In this document: piece by piece, positions 55,540 through 64,000 of the stretch
Layout: each line of letters begins with the position of its first letter
How positions within the stretch are numbered: position 1 is the first letter of the stretch
Assembly (NCBI RefSeq): GCF_036014215.1
Contig: NZ_CP107921.1
Coordinates: 7,127,501-7,191,500 of the forward strand
Source of the DNA: Streptomyces sp. NBC_00440
GTDB lineage: Bacteria; Actinomycetota; Actinomycetes; Streptomycetales; Streptomycetaceae
Direction of reading: 5' to 3'
DNA: 64,000 nt
Notes under the pieces: generated by a model
Told to the model about the DNA's origin: nothing
Databases searched by the model: none
What the model saw: the letters and a program-made list of their open reading frames with translations, nothing else
Translations under genes and position numbers: made by a program

Positions 55540-56499
55540 ATGACGCGCTTGGATTTGATGACCGCCGCGGACGTGCCCCTCATGCAGGGCCTGGCTCAGC
55601 GTGTCACCGCCGTCCGTCCGGACCTGATCGGCGCCGGCGCGTCGTACGGGGAGCTGGCCTGGATCTGGGGCAAGGACCATGCCGCCCAGGGTGCGGCCTG
55701 GCCGCGTCGGCTGTGGTTCGTGGGCGGGGATCCGGTGGCGTGGGGCTGGGCCTGTCTTCCGCGCCGGGTGAGGCGCAGTGACGGGTCGGTGAAGGAGGCC
55801 ACCGGTACCTCTCTGACGTATCAGGTCCATCCCGACCACGCGGGGCTGGTCGACGAAGTGATCGACTGGTACGAGGGTGTGGCGGCCGGCCCCGAGCGCA
55901 CGGTGATACCGAGTGCCGCCGACGAGTTCGCCCTGAAGCGGTGGATGGCGCACGGATATGCGGTCGACCCGGCCGCACTCGGCGACACCGGGGACTGGAC
56001 CCAGCTAAACGAGCGGGACCTCACCGATGTGCACCGGCCGGTGCTGCCGGACGGATTCCGGTTCCGCACCGCGGACGAGGCCGGACCGGAGGCCGCGGTC
56101 CGGGCCCATGTGGACGCCTGGGCCCCCTCGACGTACACGGCCGAAAGCTATGAGGGCGTCCGGCGGACGGCGTCCTACCGCGGTGACCTGCACATCCTGG
56201 TGGAGGCGCCGGACGGGACGATGGCAGCCTCGACGATCATGTGGCTCGACGGAGCGAACAGGACCGTCGAGTTCGAGCCGGTCGGAACGCATCCGGACTA
56301 CCGGCGGCTCGGCCTGGGAAGGGCCATGCTCCTGCACGGGATGCGGCTGGCGCGGGCGGCCGGGGCCACTCACGCGACGGTCGCCTGCCTGGGTGCGCCG
56401 GGGCACCCGGAGGCGCGCGGCCTGTACTACGGCGTCGGGTTCCGGGAGCTCTCGCGGGACGCGCCGCTGATCAGAACCGGGACAGCGGACAGGACCTAG
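55540..56499 (+). CDS. GNAT N-acetyltransferase
   Basis: 319 residues from ATG 55540. The C-terminal GNAT domain carries VEFEPVGTHPDYRRLGLGRAMLLHGMRLARAAGATHATVAC (acetyl-CoA pyrophosphate loop R/QxxGLG). The N-terminal half is a degenerate second GNAT-like domain. Acceptor unknown. The stop codon TAG shares the CTAG tetranucleotide with the stop of the convergent SsgA-like gene. Confidence 0.85.
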   Translation: MTRLDLMTAADVPLMQGLAQRVTAVRPDLIGAGASYGELAWIWGKDHAAQGAAWPRRLWFVGGDPVAWGWACLPRRVRRSDGSVKEATGTSLTYQVHPDHAGLVDEVIDWYEGVAAGPERTVIPSAADEFALKRWMAHGYAVDPAALGDTGDWTQLNERDLTDVHRPVLPDGFRFRTADEAGPEAAVRAHVDAWAPSTYTAESYEGVRRTASYRGDLHILVEAPDGTMAASTIMWLDGANRTVEFEPVGTHPDYRRLGLGRAMLLHGMRLARAAGATHATVACLGAPGHPEARGLYYGVGFRELSRDAPLIRTGTADRT

Positions 56500-56912
56500 C
56501 AGGCGTCCCGCAGCAGTTCCACGACGTCCTGGTCCACGTCGAGATAGCGGTGCTCGCGCCCGGTCGGGACGAGCGTCTCGGTCCGTTTCAGGAAGTGGCG
56601 CAGCTCGGCGGTGTGGATGTGGACCATCGCGACGCCCTCGCGGGAGTGGAACTCCAGGACGGTCCGGTCGTAGCCGAACGGCCGGATCCGTACGTCACCC
56701 ACACCGGCCGGCGCACGGAGCCCCGCGCCCAGCAGGTCGCGTGCGAACGCCCAGGTGACCGCCACGCCCGCCAGCGTGGCCTGCGGCGGGAAGCCCACGG
56801 CGACCGCGAAGGGGTCCGCACGGTCGTAGCGCAAGGTGGTCGGGACGGTCTCCATCCGGGGTGCGGGTGTGACCAGGCGAGCCTGGACAGCCTGTTCGAC
56901 GACATGAGGCAA
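56496..56912 (-). CDS. SsgA-like sporulation/cell-division protein (SALP)
   Basis: 138 residues starting at TTG 56912 (GGGAG 7 bases upstream). The SALP pattern is clear: LRYDRADPFAVAVGFPP, VTWAFARDLLGAGL, GVGDVRIRPFGYDRTVLEFHSREGVAMVHIHTAELRHFLKRTETLVPTG. SALPs control septum site and peptidoglycan events during sporulation in morphologically complex actinomycetes. The paralogue (SsgA-G) cannot be assigned by eye. Confidence 0.92.
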   Translation of the reverse strand: MPHVVEQAVQARLVTPAPRMETVPTTLRYDRADPFAVAVGFPPQATLAGVAVTWAFARDLLGAGLRAPAGVGDVRIRPFGYDRTVLEFHSREGVAMVHIHTAELRHFLKRTETLVPTGREHRYLDVDQDVVELLRDAC

Positions 56913-57039
56913 GGTCTCGCTCCCTTCTCGCGGTTCGGCCGACGGTGTTCCCTTGAAGGGTCAGACGTCCGGCGGGACCGTTCCGTGCACCGGAAGACCG
57001 AGTGACATCCATCACCCTGCGGTGGAAGGGTGGAGGGTC

Positions 57040-57077
57040 ATGCGCGCAGCTGCTCGGAAAAGCCTTCCTGCGCGCAT
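57040..57077. promoter_or_regulatory. 10-bp inverted repeat just upstream of the GH84 promoter
   Basis: ATGCGCGCAG (57040-57049) and CTGCGCGCAT (57068-57077), perfect arms with an 18-base spacer, ending 2 bases before the predicted -35. It may be an operator for a second regulator. Confidence 0.5.
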
Positions 57078-57079
57078 CA

Positions 57080-57108
57080 TTGACACACAATCAGGCGAGT
57101 GGTCTAGT
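57080..57108 (+). promoter_or_regulatory. Promoter of the GH84 gene
   Basis: Consensus -35 TTGACA (57080-57085), 17-base spacer, -10-like TCTAGT (57103-57108). The -10 lies inside the dre-like site. Confidence 0.6.
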
Positions 57109-57113
57109 CCTCC
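57098..57113. promoter_or_regulatory. dre-like DasR operator over the GH84 promoter
   Basis: AGTGGTCTAGTCCTCC matches the described DasR-responsive element AGTGGTCTAGACCACT at 13 of 16 positions, including the GGTCTAG core. DasR is the GntR-type GlcNAc regulator of Streptomyces, and the downstream gene releases GlcNAc. Occupancy would block the -10. Confidence 0.75.
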
Positions 57114-57157
57114 ACAGCCCCGCTCAGGGGTAGGTGCCGAACCGTGGAGGATCGTTG

Positions 57158-59887
57158 ATGTTCCGCAAAAAGCCGGCCGTACCGCATCACGGCCCGCTCT
57201 CCGGGCCCCTGCTCAGACCCCTCGTGGCCGGCCTCGCGCTGGCCCTGTCGGCCGCCCCGCTCAGCGCGGTCACCGCCGGGACCGCGAGCGCGGCCCCGAA
57301 GTCGGCCGCCCCTGTCATCACCCCCGCACCGCAGTCCGAGTCCGTCCGCTCCGACAGTGTCCGTATCACCCCGTACGTCGACATCGTCACCGGCAGCAGG
57401 ACCGACGCCGCGGCGCTCTCCCTGGTGGAGAAGTCGCTGAAATCCGCCGGAGCTTCCCACTTGTCCGTCGGGCCGAAGAGCACCGGCCGGGACCGGCTGG
57501 CGGTCTACGTCGGCGGCCCGGGCGAGAACCCGTCGTCCGCCACCGCCCTCACCGCACTCGGCGTGCAGGGCCCGCAGGGCCTCGCCGCCGAGGGCTACGT
57601 ACTCGCGGCCGGCCGGGCCCACGGCGACAGCGCGGGCCGGATCGTGCTCTCCGGGGCCGACGCGACCGGGACGTACTACGCCGCCCAGTCACTGCGCCAG
57701 GTGCTCCCGCACCGCAGCGGCCCCGGTGCCCCGGTGCGCGGCCTGAACGTGCGCGACTGGCCCGCCACACCTGTACGCGGCACCATCGAGGGCTTCTACG
57801 GCACCCCCTGGTCGCAGGCCGCGCGCCTGGACCAGATGGACTTCTACGGCGCGCACAAGATGAACATCTACGTGTACTCGCCGAAGGACGACGCCTACCT
57901 CCGGGACAAGTGGCGCGACGCCTACCCGCCGGACCAGCTGGCCACGATCAAGCAGTTGGTGGACCGGGCGCGTGCCAACCACGTCCAGTTCACCTATGCG
58001 CTCTCGCCCGGACTGAGCGCCTGCTACAGCTCCGACGCCGACCTCAAGGCACTGGTCGACAAGCTCCAGACCATCTGGGACATCGGCGTGCGGCAGTTCG
58101 CCATCCCGCTCGACGACATCAGCTACACCCACTGGAACTGCGACGCCGACCAGGCGAAGTTCGGCACCGGTGGCGGTGCGGCCGGCGCCGCGCAGGCGTA
58201 TCTGCTCAACCGGGTCAACAAGGAGTTCATCAAGACCCATGAGGGCGCGCAGCCGCTGGAGATGGTGCCGACCGAGTACTACGACGTCACCCCGTCCCCG
58301 TACAAGACCGCCATCGCCGGACAGCTCGACAAGGACGTCCTGGTGGAGTGGACCGGTGTCGGCGTCGTCGCACCGACCATGACGGTCGCCCAGGCGAAGT
58401 CCGCCCGTACGGTGTTCGGCCATCAGATCCTGACCTGGGACAACTACCCGGTCAACGACTACGTGACCAACCGGCTGCTGCTCGGCCCGTTCAACGGACG
58501 GGAGAAGGGGCTCGCCGAACAGCTCGCGGGGATCACGGCCAACCCGATGATCCAGCCGTACGCCTCGAAGCTCGCCCTGTACACCGTCGCCGACTACACG
58601 TGGAACGACGCGGCGTACGACCCCGACCGCTCCTACCGGCAGGCCGTGCACGAACTCTCGGGCGGCAGCCCGCGGGTGGAACGGGCCCTGCGCGCCTTCA
58701 CCGACGTCAACTACAGCTCGTCGCTCAACAAGCAGGAGGCGCCCGAGCTGTCCGCGGTCATCTCCCGCTACTGGGACGGCAAAGCGTCGTCCCGCACCCT
58801 CGCGGCCTCCCTGCGCGAGCTGCACGACGCCCCCGGTGTGCTGCGCGCACAGCTGCCGGACAAGGGCTTCGTCACCGACGCCGGTCCTTGGCTCGACTCC
58901 GCGCAGGCGTGGGGTACGGCGACACTCGCCGCGCTGCGGATGCTGGACGACGCGAAGGCCGGGCACGGCGCCGCCGCGTGGCAGGAGCGGCAGCAGCTGG
59001 CCGGTCTCGTCGCGAAGGCGAAGGCACCGGTCTACACCGACATGAACGGCGGGAAGATCCCGGTGGTCGTGGGTGACGGTGTGCTCGACGCGTTCGTGAA
59101 CCGGGCGCTCACCGATGAGGGCCGGCTCATCGGGCTTCCGCCGCAGCCGGCGGGCCAGAGCGACCTGGGTGTCTACTCGGGCAACGCCCCGGCCCGGATG
59201 ACCGACGGCGACGACTCCACCTACTTCTGGAGCAGTGCCGCGGCGGCCAAGGACGACTGGGTCGGGGTGGACCTCGGCGCCCAGCGTCCCATCAGCGACG
59301 TCACCGTCACCATGGGCAAGTCCGGCAGCGAGTCCGACTACCTCCACCAGGGCGTCCTGGAGTACTCGTCGGACAACAGCACCTGGCACACGCTCGGTTC
59401 GTTCAAGGACTCGCCGACGGCCAAGGCGACGGCCCCGGCGGGCACCACCGCGCGGTACGTACGGGCCCGGGCGACCGCCGACCAGACCAACTGGGTGGTG
59501 GTACGGGAGTTCCACGTGGGCGGTGCGGACGCACCGGCCGTCACGGGCAACCCGCCCGCGGCGGACGGCAGTACCCAGGCATCCGCCGCTGACGGGAACG
59601 CGGAGAGCGTCTACCGCGCCTCACGCGCACCCGCGGCCGGTGAGTCCCTGGACGTCACCCTGCCGCAGGCCAAGGCGGTGCACTCGGTGACCGTGCTGGC
59701 TCCCGGCGGAGTGAACGGCGTCAATGCGGCCGTGCAGATCCGTACCGGTGGCCGGTGGCAGACGCTCGGCGCGACGACCGGCCCGTACACACACATCACG
59801 ACCCGTGCGGTCACCGCCGACGCGGTCCGCCTGCTGTGGGCCAAGGGCTCGGCGGCGCCGCAGATCAATGAGGTGGCCGTGCAGTAG
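57158..59887 (+). CDS. Secreted beta-N-acetylglucosaminidase, glycoside hydrolase family 84, with F5/8-type module
   Basis: 909 residues. ATG 57158 has GGAGG 7 bases upstream. A signal peptide ends near TASAAP-47. Domains: GH84 N-terminal (about 50-200), catalytic barrel from RGTIEGFYGTPWS (about 208) with the Asp pair in IPLDDISYTHWN (D319-D320), a helical domain, a C-terminal discoidin/CBM32-like module (about 675-790) starting at GVYSGNAPARMTDGDDSTYFWS, and a final beta module. It removes terminal GlcNAc from glycans or cell-wall material outside the cell. Confidence 0.92.
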   Translation: MFRKKPAVPHHGPLSGPLLRPLVAGLALALSAAPLSAVTAGTASAAPKSAAPVITPAPQSESVRSDSVRITPYVDIVTGSRTDAAALSLVEKSLKSAGASHLSVGPKSTGRDRLAVYVGGPGENPSSATALTALGVQGPQGLAAEGYVLAAGRAHGDSAGRIVLSGADATGTYYAAQSLRQVLPHRSGPGAPVRGLNVRDWPATPVRGTIEGFYGTPWSQAARLDQMDFYGAHKMNIYVYSPKDDAYLRDKWRDAYPPDQLATIKQLVDRARANHVQFTYALSPGLSACYSSDADLKALVDKLQTIWDIGVRQFAIPLDDISYTHWNCDADQAKFGTGGGAAGAAQAYLLNRVNKEFIKTHEGAQPLEMVPTEYYDVTPSPYKTAIAGQLDKDVLVEWTGVGVVAPTMTVAQAKSARTVFGHQILTWDNYPVNDYVTNRLLLGPFNGREKGLAEQLAGITANPMIQPYASKLALYTVADYTWNDAAYDPDRSYRQAVHELSGGSPRVERALRAFTDVNYSSSLNKQEAPELSAVISRYWDGKASSRTLAASLRELHDAPGVLRAQLPDKGFVTDAGPWLDSAQAWGTATLAALRMLDDAKAGHGAAAWQERQQLAGLVAKAKAPVYTDMNGGKIPVVVGDGVLDAFVNRALTDEGRLIGLPPQPAGQSDLGVYSGNAPARMTDGDDSTYFWSSAAAAKDDWVGVDLGAQRPISDVTVTMGKSGSESDYLHQGVLEYSSDNSTWHTLGSFKDSPTAKATAPAGTTARYVRARATADQTNWVVVREFHVGGADAPAVTGNPPAADGSTQASAADGNAESVYRASRAPAAGESLDVTLPQAKAVHSVTVLAPGGVNGVNAAVQIRTGGRWQTLGATTGPYTHITTRAVTADAVRLLWAKGSAAPQINEVAVQ

Positions 59888-59909
59888 CCGCGGGAACACC
59901 GCACAGGGG

Positions 59910-59948
59910 CGTGGGGGCCGGGCGGCCACGAACCGCCGGGCCCCCACG
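59910..59948. terminator. Bidirectional terminator between GH84 and ROK genes
   Basis: Arms 59910-59925 (CGTGGGGGCC...) and 59933-59948 (...GGCCCCCACG) pair at 15 of 16 positions around a 7-base loop, in the 110-base convergent gap. Confidence 0.8.
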
Positions 59949-59997
59949 GCATATCCGGACAGCGGTGCGCAACCCGCCCCGGCGCACCGGGGTGCTC

Positions 59998-61236
59998 TCA
60001 CCCCGCCCGCTGTTCCGTGTACGCGACCGGATCGGCCAGCACCTCCTGGACGATCAGCGCCGCCGCACCCCGCGCGGCGTCCCCCGCCACCGATGAGGCA
60101 CGCAGTCTGCCGCTGCCGCGCGGCCAGAGCCCGGAGATCACCCGGCCGGTCAGCTCCCGGTCGGCACCCGGCGCCAGCCAGGGCATCAGGCCGCGGTAGA
60201 TCCCGCCGAGCACCACCGCGTCCGGGTCGAAGAGGTTCACCGCCCCCGACAGCACCCGCCCCAGCATCACCCCGGCCTCCGCGACGGCGGCCACGGTGCG
60301 CTCGTCGCCGGAGTGCGCGCGCCGTTCCAGCTCCGCGACCCCGGACGGTCCGGCGCTCTCGTCTATCCCGGCGGCCCACAGCAGCGCCGACTGGCCCGCG
60401 TACTGCTCCAGGCAGCCGCGCGAGCCGCACCGGCACTCCGGGCCGTCGGGGTCCACCACCACATGGCCGATCTCACCGGCGAACCCGTGGGCGCCGCGCA
60501 GCAGTTCGCCGTCCAGCACCAGGGCGCCGCCCACCCCTATCTCACCGGTCAGATAGAGGAAACTGCGGATCGCGCCGAGCCCGCCGAACCACAGCTCGGC
60601 CAGCGCGGCCAGATTGGCCTCGTTGTCCGAACTGACCGGCAGCGGGCGGCTGTCCGGGCGCAGCGCCGAGAGCGCCTGGGCGAAGACCCCCTCGGCCGCC
60701 ACCCGGTTCCAGCCGAGGTTGGGCGCCTGCCGCACGGTCCCCCCGGAGACAAGACCCGGCAGCGCCAGCTGGACTCCGACGGGCCGCAGGTCCTGCTCCC
60801 GCGCCGAATCCAGCGCCCGTGCCGCGACACGCGCGGCGCGGGCCAGCACGCCGGCCGGCGGGGCGCCCCGGTTGTCCAGGTGCTCCGTCAGACGTACGCG
60901 GCCGGTGCCCGCCAGGTCCACCACACAGACCGACACATAGTCGACGTTGATCTCGACGCCGATGCCCGCCACGCCCGTGCGGGCGGGTTTGAGCACCGTG
61001 CCGGGCCGCCCGGCCTGCCCGCTGAACGTCTTGCCCGACTCCGCGAGGAAGCCGCTCTCCAGGAGCTGTTCGACCAGCGACGAAACGGCCGCCCGGGTCA
61101 GCCCCACCCGTGCGGCGACACCGGCCCTGGTGGCCTCGCCCTGCTCCCGCACGGCGCGCAGCACCAGGCTGAGATTCTGCCGCCGTACGGTGTCCTTGTC
61201 GGCCTTGGGGCCGAGCGGCGTGAGGTTATTGGTCAT
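59998..61236 (-). CDS. ROK-family transcriptional regulator (NagC/XylR-like)
   Basis: 412 residues from ATG 61236. The N-terminal winged HTH is RRQNLSLVLRAVREQGEATRAGVAARVGLTRAAVSSLVEQLLESGFL. The ROK sugar-kinase-like domain has GAHGFAGEIGHVVVDPDG and the zinc motif CRCGSRGCLEQYA. It is convergent with a GlcNAc-releasing enzyme and divergent from the acyl-CoA racemase, so its effector could be an amino sugar. That assignment is an inference from position. Confidence 0.9.
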   Translation of the reverse strand: MTNNLTPLGPKADKDTVRRQNLSLVLRAVREQGEATRAGVAARVGLTRAAVSSLVEQLLESGFLAESGKTFSGQAGRPGTVLKPARTGVAGIGVEINVDYVSVCVVDLAGTGRVRLTEHLDNRGAPPAGVLARAARVAARALDSAREQDLRPVGVQLALPGLVSGGTVRQAPNLGWNRVAAEGVFAQALSALRPDSRPLPVSSDNEANLAALAELWFGGLGAIRSFLYLTGEIGVGGALVLDGELLRGAHGFAGEIGHVVVDPDGPECRCGSRGCLEQYAGQSALLWAAGIDESAGPSGVAELERRAHSGDERTVAAVAEAGVMLGRVLSGAVNLFDPDAVVLGGIYRGLMPWLAPGADRELTGRVISGLWPRGSGRLRASSVAGDAARGAAALIVQEVLADPVAYTEQRAG

Positions 61237-61297
61237 ATCGCCGCTGAGCCTATGCGACCCCGTACCGCGCCACTAAGCGGATGCTCAGCCAAAAGTC

Positions 61298-61326
61298 TTG
61301 TGCGGAGTGGAACACGTTCTTAACAT
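61298..61326 (+). promoter_or_regulatory. Promoter of the acyl-CoA racemase operon
   Basis: TTGTGC (61298-61303), 17-base spacer, TAACAT (61321-61326). Immediately after lie ACATC-ATC-GATGT (61323-61335) and a TGTCACA direct repeat (61333-61339 and 61347-61353), possible operator elements. Confidence 0.5.
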
Positions 61327-61367
61327 CATCGATGTCACATCAGTTGTGTCACAGTCCTGGGGGCGTG

Positions 61368-62486
61368 ATGGCAGAGGCAGGGAACGGCCCGCTGGCGGGA
61401 GTCCGGGTGGTCGAGCTGGCGGGGATCGGGCCCGGTCCCTTCGCCGCGATGGTCCTCGCGGACCTCGGCGCCGACGTCGTACGGGTCGACCGGCCCGGCG
61501 GCACGGGGCTCGCGGTCAACCCGGCGTACGACCTCACCAACCGCAACAAGCGCTCGGTGCTCATCGACCTCAAGGCCGACGACGGACCCGCCCGTGTCCT
61601 CGGGCTCGTGGAGCGCGCCGACATCCTGATCGAGGGGTACCGGCCGGGTGTCGCCGAGCGTCTCGGCGTCGGCCCGCTGGAGTGCCACGCCCGCAACCCG
61701 AAGCTCGTGTACGGACGGATGACCGGCTGGGGGCAGGAGGGGCCGCTCGCCGGACGCGCCGGGCACGACATCGCGTACATCGCCGTCACCGGCACCCTGG
61801 GGATGATCGGCAGCCCCGGCGAGCCGCCCACCGTCCCCGCCAATCTGGTCGGTGACTACGCCGGCGGCTCGCTCTATCTGGTCATCGGCATCCTCGCCGC
61901 GCTCCAGCACGCGCGCACCGAAGGGGGAGCGGGGCAGGTGGTCGACGCCGCGATCGTGGACGGCGCCGCGCACCTCGCCACCATGATCCACGGGATGCTG
62001 GCGGCGGGTGGCTGGCAGGACAGGCGCGGGGCGAACCTGCTCGACGGGGGCTGCCCGTTCTACGGCAGCTACGAGACGTCGGACGGCGAGTACATGGCCG
62101 TGGGCGCCCTGGAGCCGCAGTTCTACGACGAGTTCGTGCAGCTGCTCGATATCGCGTCCGAAGCCCCGGCACGCAAGGACTTCGCTCGCTGGGACGGACT
62201 GCGCGAGACCATCGCCGCCCGCTTCCTGACCCGGACCCGGGCGGAGTGGACGGCGCTCTTCGAGGGGTCCGACGCCTGTGTGGCGCCGGTGCTCTCGCTG
62301 CGTGAGGCGCCGGAACACCCGCATCTCGCCGCCCGCGGGACGTTCATCGAGCACAGCGGGATCACCCAGCCCGCGCCGGCGCCGCGCTTCTCCGCCACCC
62401 CCGGTTCCGTACGGCTCGGACCCGCCCAGCCCGGTGCCGACACAGCGGAGGTCGCCCGGGACTGGGACGTACAAGGACTCACCTGA
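61368..62486 (+). CDS. mcr: Alpha-methylacyl-CoA racemase (CaiB/BaiF family)
   Basis: 372 residues from ATG 61368 (GGGGG 4-5 bases upstream). [32 protein letters not shown] opens the family-III CoA-transferase fold. His133 (AGHDIAY) and Asp163 (VGDYAGGS) are spaced exactly like the catalytic His126/Asp156 of M. tuberculosis Mcr, so it is a racemase rather than a CoA transferase. It epimerises 2-methylacyl-CoA esters before beta-oxidation. It lies 97 bases upstream of the thiolase gene. Confidence 0.88.
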   Translation: MAEAGNGPLAGVRVVELAGIGPGPFAAMVLADLGADVVRVDRPGGTGLAVNPAYDLTNRNKRSVLIDLKADDGPARVLGLVERADILIEGYRPGVAERLGVGPLECHARNPKLVYGRMTGWGQEGPLAGRAGHDIAYIAVTGTLGMIGSPGEPPTVPANLVGDYAGGSLYLVIGILAALQHARTEGGAGQVVDAAIVDGAAHLATMIHGMLAAGGWQDRRGANLLDGGCPFYGSYETSDGEYMAVGALEPQFYDEFVQLLDIASEAPARKDFARWDGLRETIAARFLTRTRAEWTALFEGSDACVAPVLSLREAPEHPHLAARGTFIEHSGITQPAPAPRFSATPGSVRLGPAQPGADTAEVARDWDVQGLT

Positions 62487-62583
62487 CCGGCATTCCGGCC
62501 CGCCTCAACCCGACCCGCACCCGCACATCACCCGCACCCGCACCCGCACCCGCATTCGATCCGCATCCCGAAAGGCCGCTGTC

Positions 62584-63798
62584 TTGAGTACCGAAGCGTT
62601 TGTGTACGACGCGATCCGCACCCCACGCGGGCGCGGGAAGGCCAATGGCGCCCTGCACGGCACCAAGCCCATCGACCTGGTCGTCGGGCTGATCCATGAG
62701 CTGCGCCGCAGGTTCCCCGGTCTCGACCCGGCGGCCATCGACGACATCGTGCTCGGTGTGGTCAGCCCGGTCGGCGACCAGGGCTCCGACATCGCCCGCA
62801 CGGCGGCCGTCGCGGCCGGCCTCCCCGACACGGTGGCCGGTGTCCAGGAGAACCGCTTCTGCGCCTCCGGCCTGGAAGCCGTCAACCTGGCCGCCGCGAA
62901 GGTCCGTTCCGGTTGGGAGGACCTGATCCTGGCGGGCGGCGTCGAGTCGATGTCCCGCGTCCCGATGGCCTCCGACGGCGGGGCCTGGGCGATGGACCCG
63001 ATGACCAACTGGGACACCGGCTTCGCACCCCAGGGCGTCGGCGCCGACCTCATCGCCACCATCGAGGGCTTCACCCGGCACGACGTCGACTCCTACGCCG
63101 CGCTCTCGCAGGAGCGGGCCGCCGAGGCGTGGAAGGACGGCCGGTTCGCCCGCTCCGTCGTCCCCGTCACCGACCGCAACGGGCTGGTCGTCCTCGACCA
63201 CGACGAGCACCTGCGGCCGGGCACCACCGCCGACTCGCTGGCCGCCCTCAAGCCGTCCTTCGCCACCATCGGCGAGATGGGCGGTTTCGACGCGGTGGCG
63301 CTGCAGAAGTACCACTGGGTCGAGAAGATCAACCACGTCCACCACGCGGGCAACTCCTCCGGCATCGTGGACGGCGCCTCGCTGGTCGCCATCGGCTCGG
63401 GCGAGGTCGGCGAGCGGTACGGGCTGACGCCCCGAGCCCGCATCGTCTCGGCCGCGGTCTCGGGATCGGAACCGACGATCATGCTGACCGGGCCCGCGCC
63501 CGCCACCCGCAAGGCGCTCGCCAAGGCCGGTCTGACCATCGGCGACATCGACCTCGTGGAGATCAACGAAGCCTTCGCCGGCGTCGTGCTGCGCTTCGCC
63601 CGGGACATGGAACTCCCGCTGGACAAGATCAACGTCAACGGCGGAGCCATCGCACTCGGACACCCGCTCGGCGCCACCGGCGCGATGATCCTCGGCACCC
63701 TCATCGACGAACTGGCCCGCCGCGACCAGCGGTACGGCCTCGCCACGCTCTGCGTCGGCGGCGGCATGGGCATCGCCACCGTCGTCGAGCGTCTCTGA
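62584..63798 (+). CDS. fadA: Acetyl-CoA C-acyltransferase (thiolase, FadA-like)
   Basis: 404 residues from TTG 62584, supported by AAAGG about 9 bases upstream and by protein start at [13 protein letters not shown]. Active-site Cys93 in [11 protein letters not shown], His in [15 protein letters not shown] and the second Cys in CVGGGMG are all present. It performs the last step of beta-oxidation. With the following gene it forms the FadAB-type pair, matching the S. coelicolor SCO6027-SCO6026 gene order as I recall it. Confidence 0.92.
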   Translation: MSTEAFVYDAIRTPRGRGKANGALHGTKPIDLVVGLIHELRRRFPGLDPAAIDDIVLGVVSPVGDQGSDIARTAAVAAGLPDTVAGVQENRFCASGLEAVNLAAAKVRSGWEDLILAGGVESMSRVPMASDGGAWAMDPMTNWDTGFAPQGVGADLIATIEGFTRHDVDSYAALSQERAAEAWKDGRFARSVVPVTDRNGLVVLDHDEHLRPGTTADSLAALKPSFATIGEMGGFDAVALQKYHWVEKINHVHHAGNSSGIVDGASLVAIGSGEVGERYGLTPRARIVSAAVSGSEPTIMLTGPAPATRKALAKAGLTIGDIDLVEINEAFAGVVLRFARDMELPLDKINVNGGAIALGHPLGATGAMILGTLIDELARRDQRYGLATLCVGGGMGIATVVERL

Positions 63799-63844
63799 CC
63801 GCGTCCCCTCCCACGACCCACGGCCCTCACGGAGCAGCCACACC

Positions 63845-64000
63845 ATGAGCGAGAACACCACCATCCGCTGGGAACAGGACGGGACCGGCGTCGTCACCCT
63901 CGTCCTCGACGACCCCAACCAGTCCGCGAACACCATGAACCAGGCCTTCAAGGAGTCGATCGCGGCCGTCGCCGACCGCGCGGAGGCCGAGAAGGACTCC
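63845..64000 (+). CDS. fadB: Start of FadB-type 3-hydroxyacyl-CoA dehydrogenase/enoyl-CoA hydratase (truncated by window end)
   Basis: The first 52 codons from ATG 63845 are visible (GGAG about 11 bases upstream) and run off the window without a stop. The sequence reads [33 protein letters not shown], the start of the crotonase domain of multifunctional fatty-oxidation proteins. Position directly after the thiolase supports the call. Confidence 0.85.
   Translation, partial: MSENTTIRWEQDGTGVVTLVLDDPNQSANTMNQAFKESIAAVADRAEAEKDS

Overview
The window is a high-GC actinobacterial chromosome segment, almost certainly Streptomyces. The reasons are very GC-biased third codon positions, frequent GTG and TTG starts, a conservon (cvnABCD plus cytochrome P450), a WhiB-like protein, an SsgA-like sporulation protein, a DasR-type operator and a full mce lipid-uptake operon. 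About 57 protein genes are supported. I see no rRNA, tRNA, CRISPR array, insertion sequence or phage gene.

Layout. 1-6.7 kb: the 3' end of a large ATPase/TPR-type regulator, then a translationally coupled conservon (sensor kinase, Roadblock protein, DUF742 protein, small GTPase, CYP157-like P450 without ExxR) meeting a class I terpene synthase tail to tail. 6.9-13.6 kb: GH36 alpha-galactosidase, a DMT-type permease, a TetR regulator behind an unusual repeated operator, YciI, GNAT and YchJ proteins, and a secreted RNase Sa-type ribonuclease. 13.9-17.1 kb: threonine catabolism (tdh-kbl) coupled to a LysR regulator. 17.1-27 kb, mostly minus strand: GH2 beta-galactosidase, alditol oxidase, a BlaI/M56-protease pair, a DHA2 efflux pump with a C-terminal winged-helix-like extension, an SCP2 protein and a PucR-type regulator.

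27.5-44.8 kb is the most coherent block. Three secreted proteins lie next to an ATPase, two YrbE permeases, MceA-F, four membrane-anchored Mce-associated proteins in an A-B-A-B order, and a secreted lytic transglycosylase. Nearly every junction from the ATPase to the second Mas gene overlaps by 1-4 bases, so this is one transcript. Two intergenic regions here share a palindrome (TTGTCA-N5-TGACAA) and a nearly identical promoter-like element. I infer a co-regulated lipid/sterol import regulon that includes the secreted proteins.

44.9-57 kb: aldehyde dehydrogenase, SNF2 helicase, a VOC protein behind a promoter resembling the RecA-independent (PafBC) DNA-damage type, WhiB, an acyl-ACP desaturase with its own operator, an ABC-F ATPase, a methyltransferase, a MarR/YceI divergent pair, GNAT and SsgA-like genes. 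57-64 kb: a secreted GH84 beta-N-acetylglucosaminidase with a dre-like (DasR) site over its promoter, a convergent ROK regulator, and a branched-chain/fatty acyl-CoA oxidation set (alpha-methylacyl-CoA racemase, thiolase, start of a FadB-type protein) that runs off the window.
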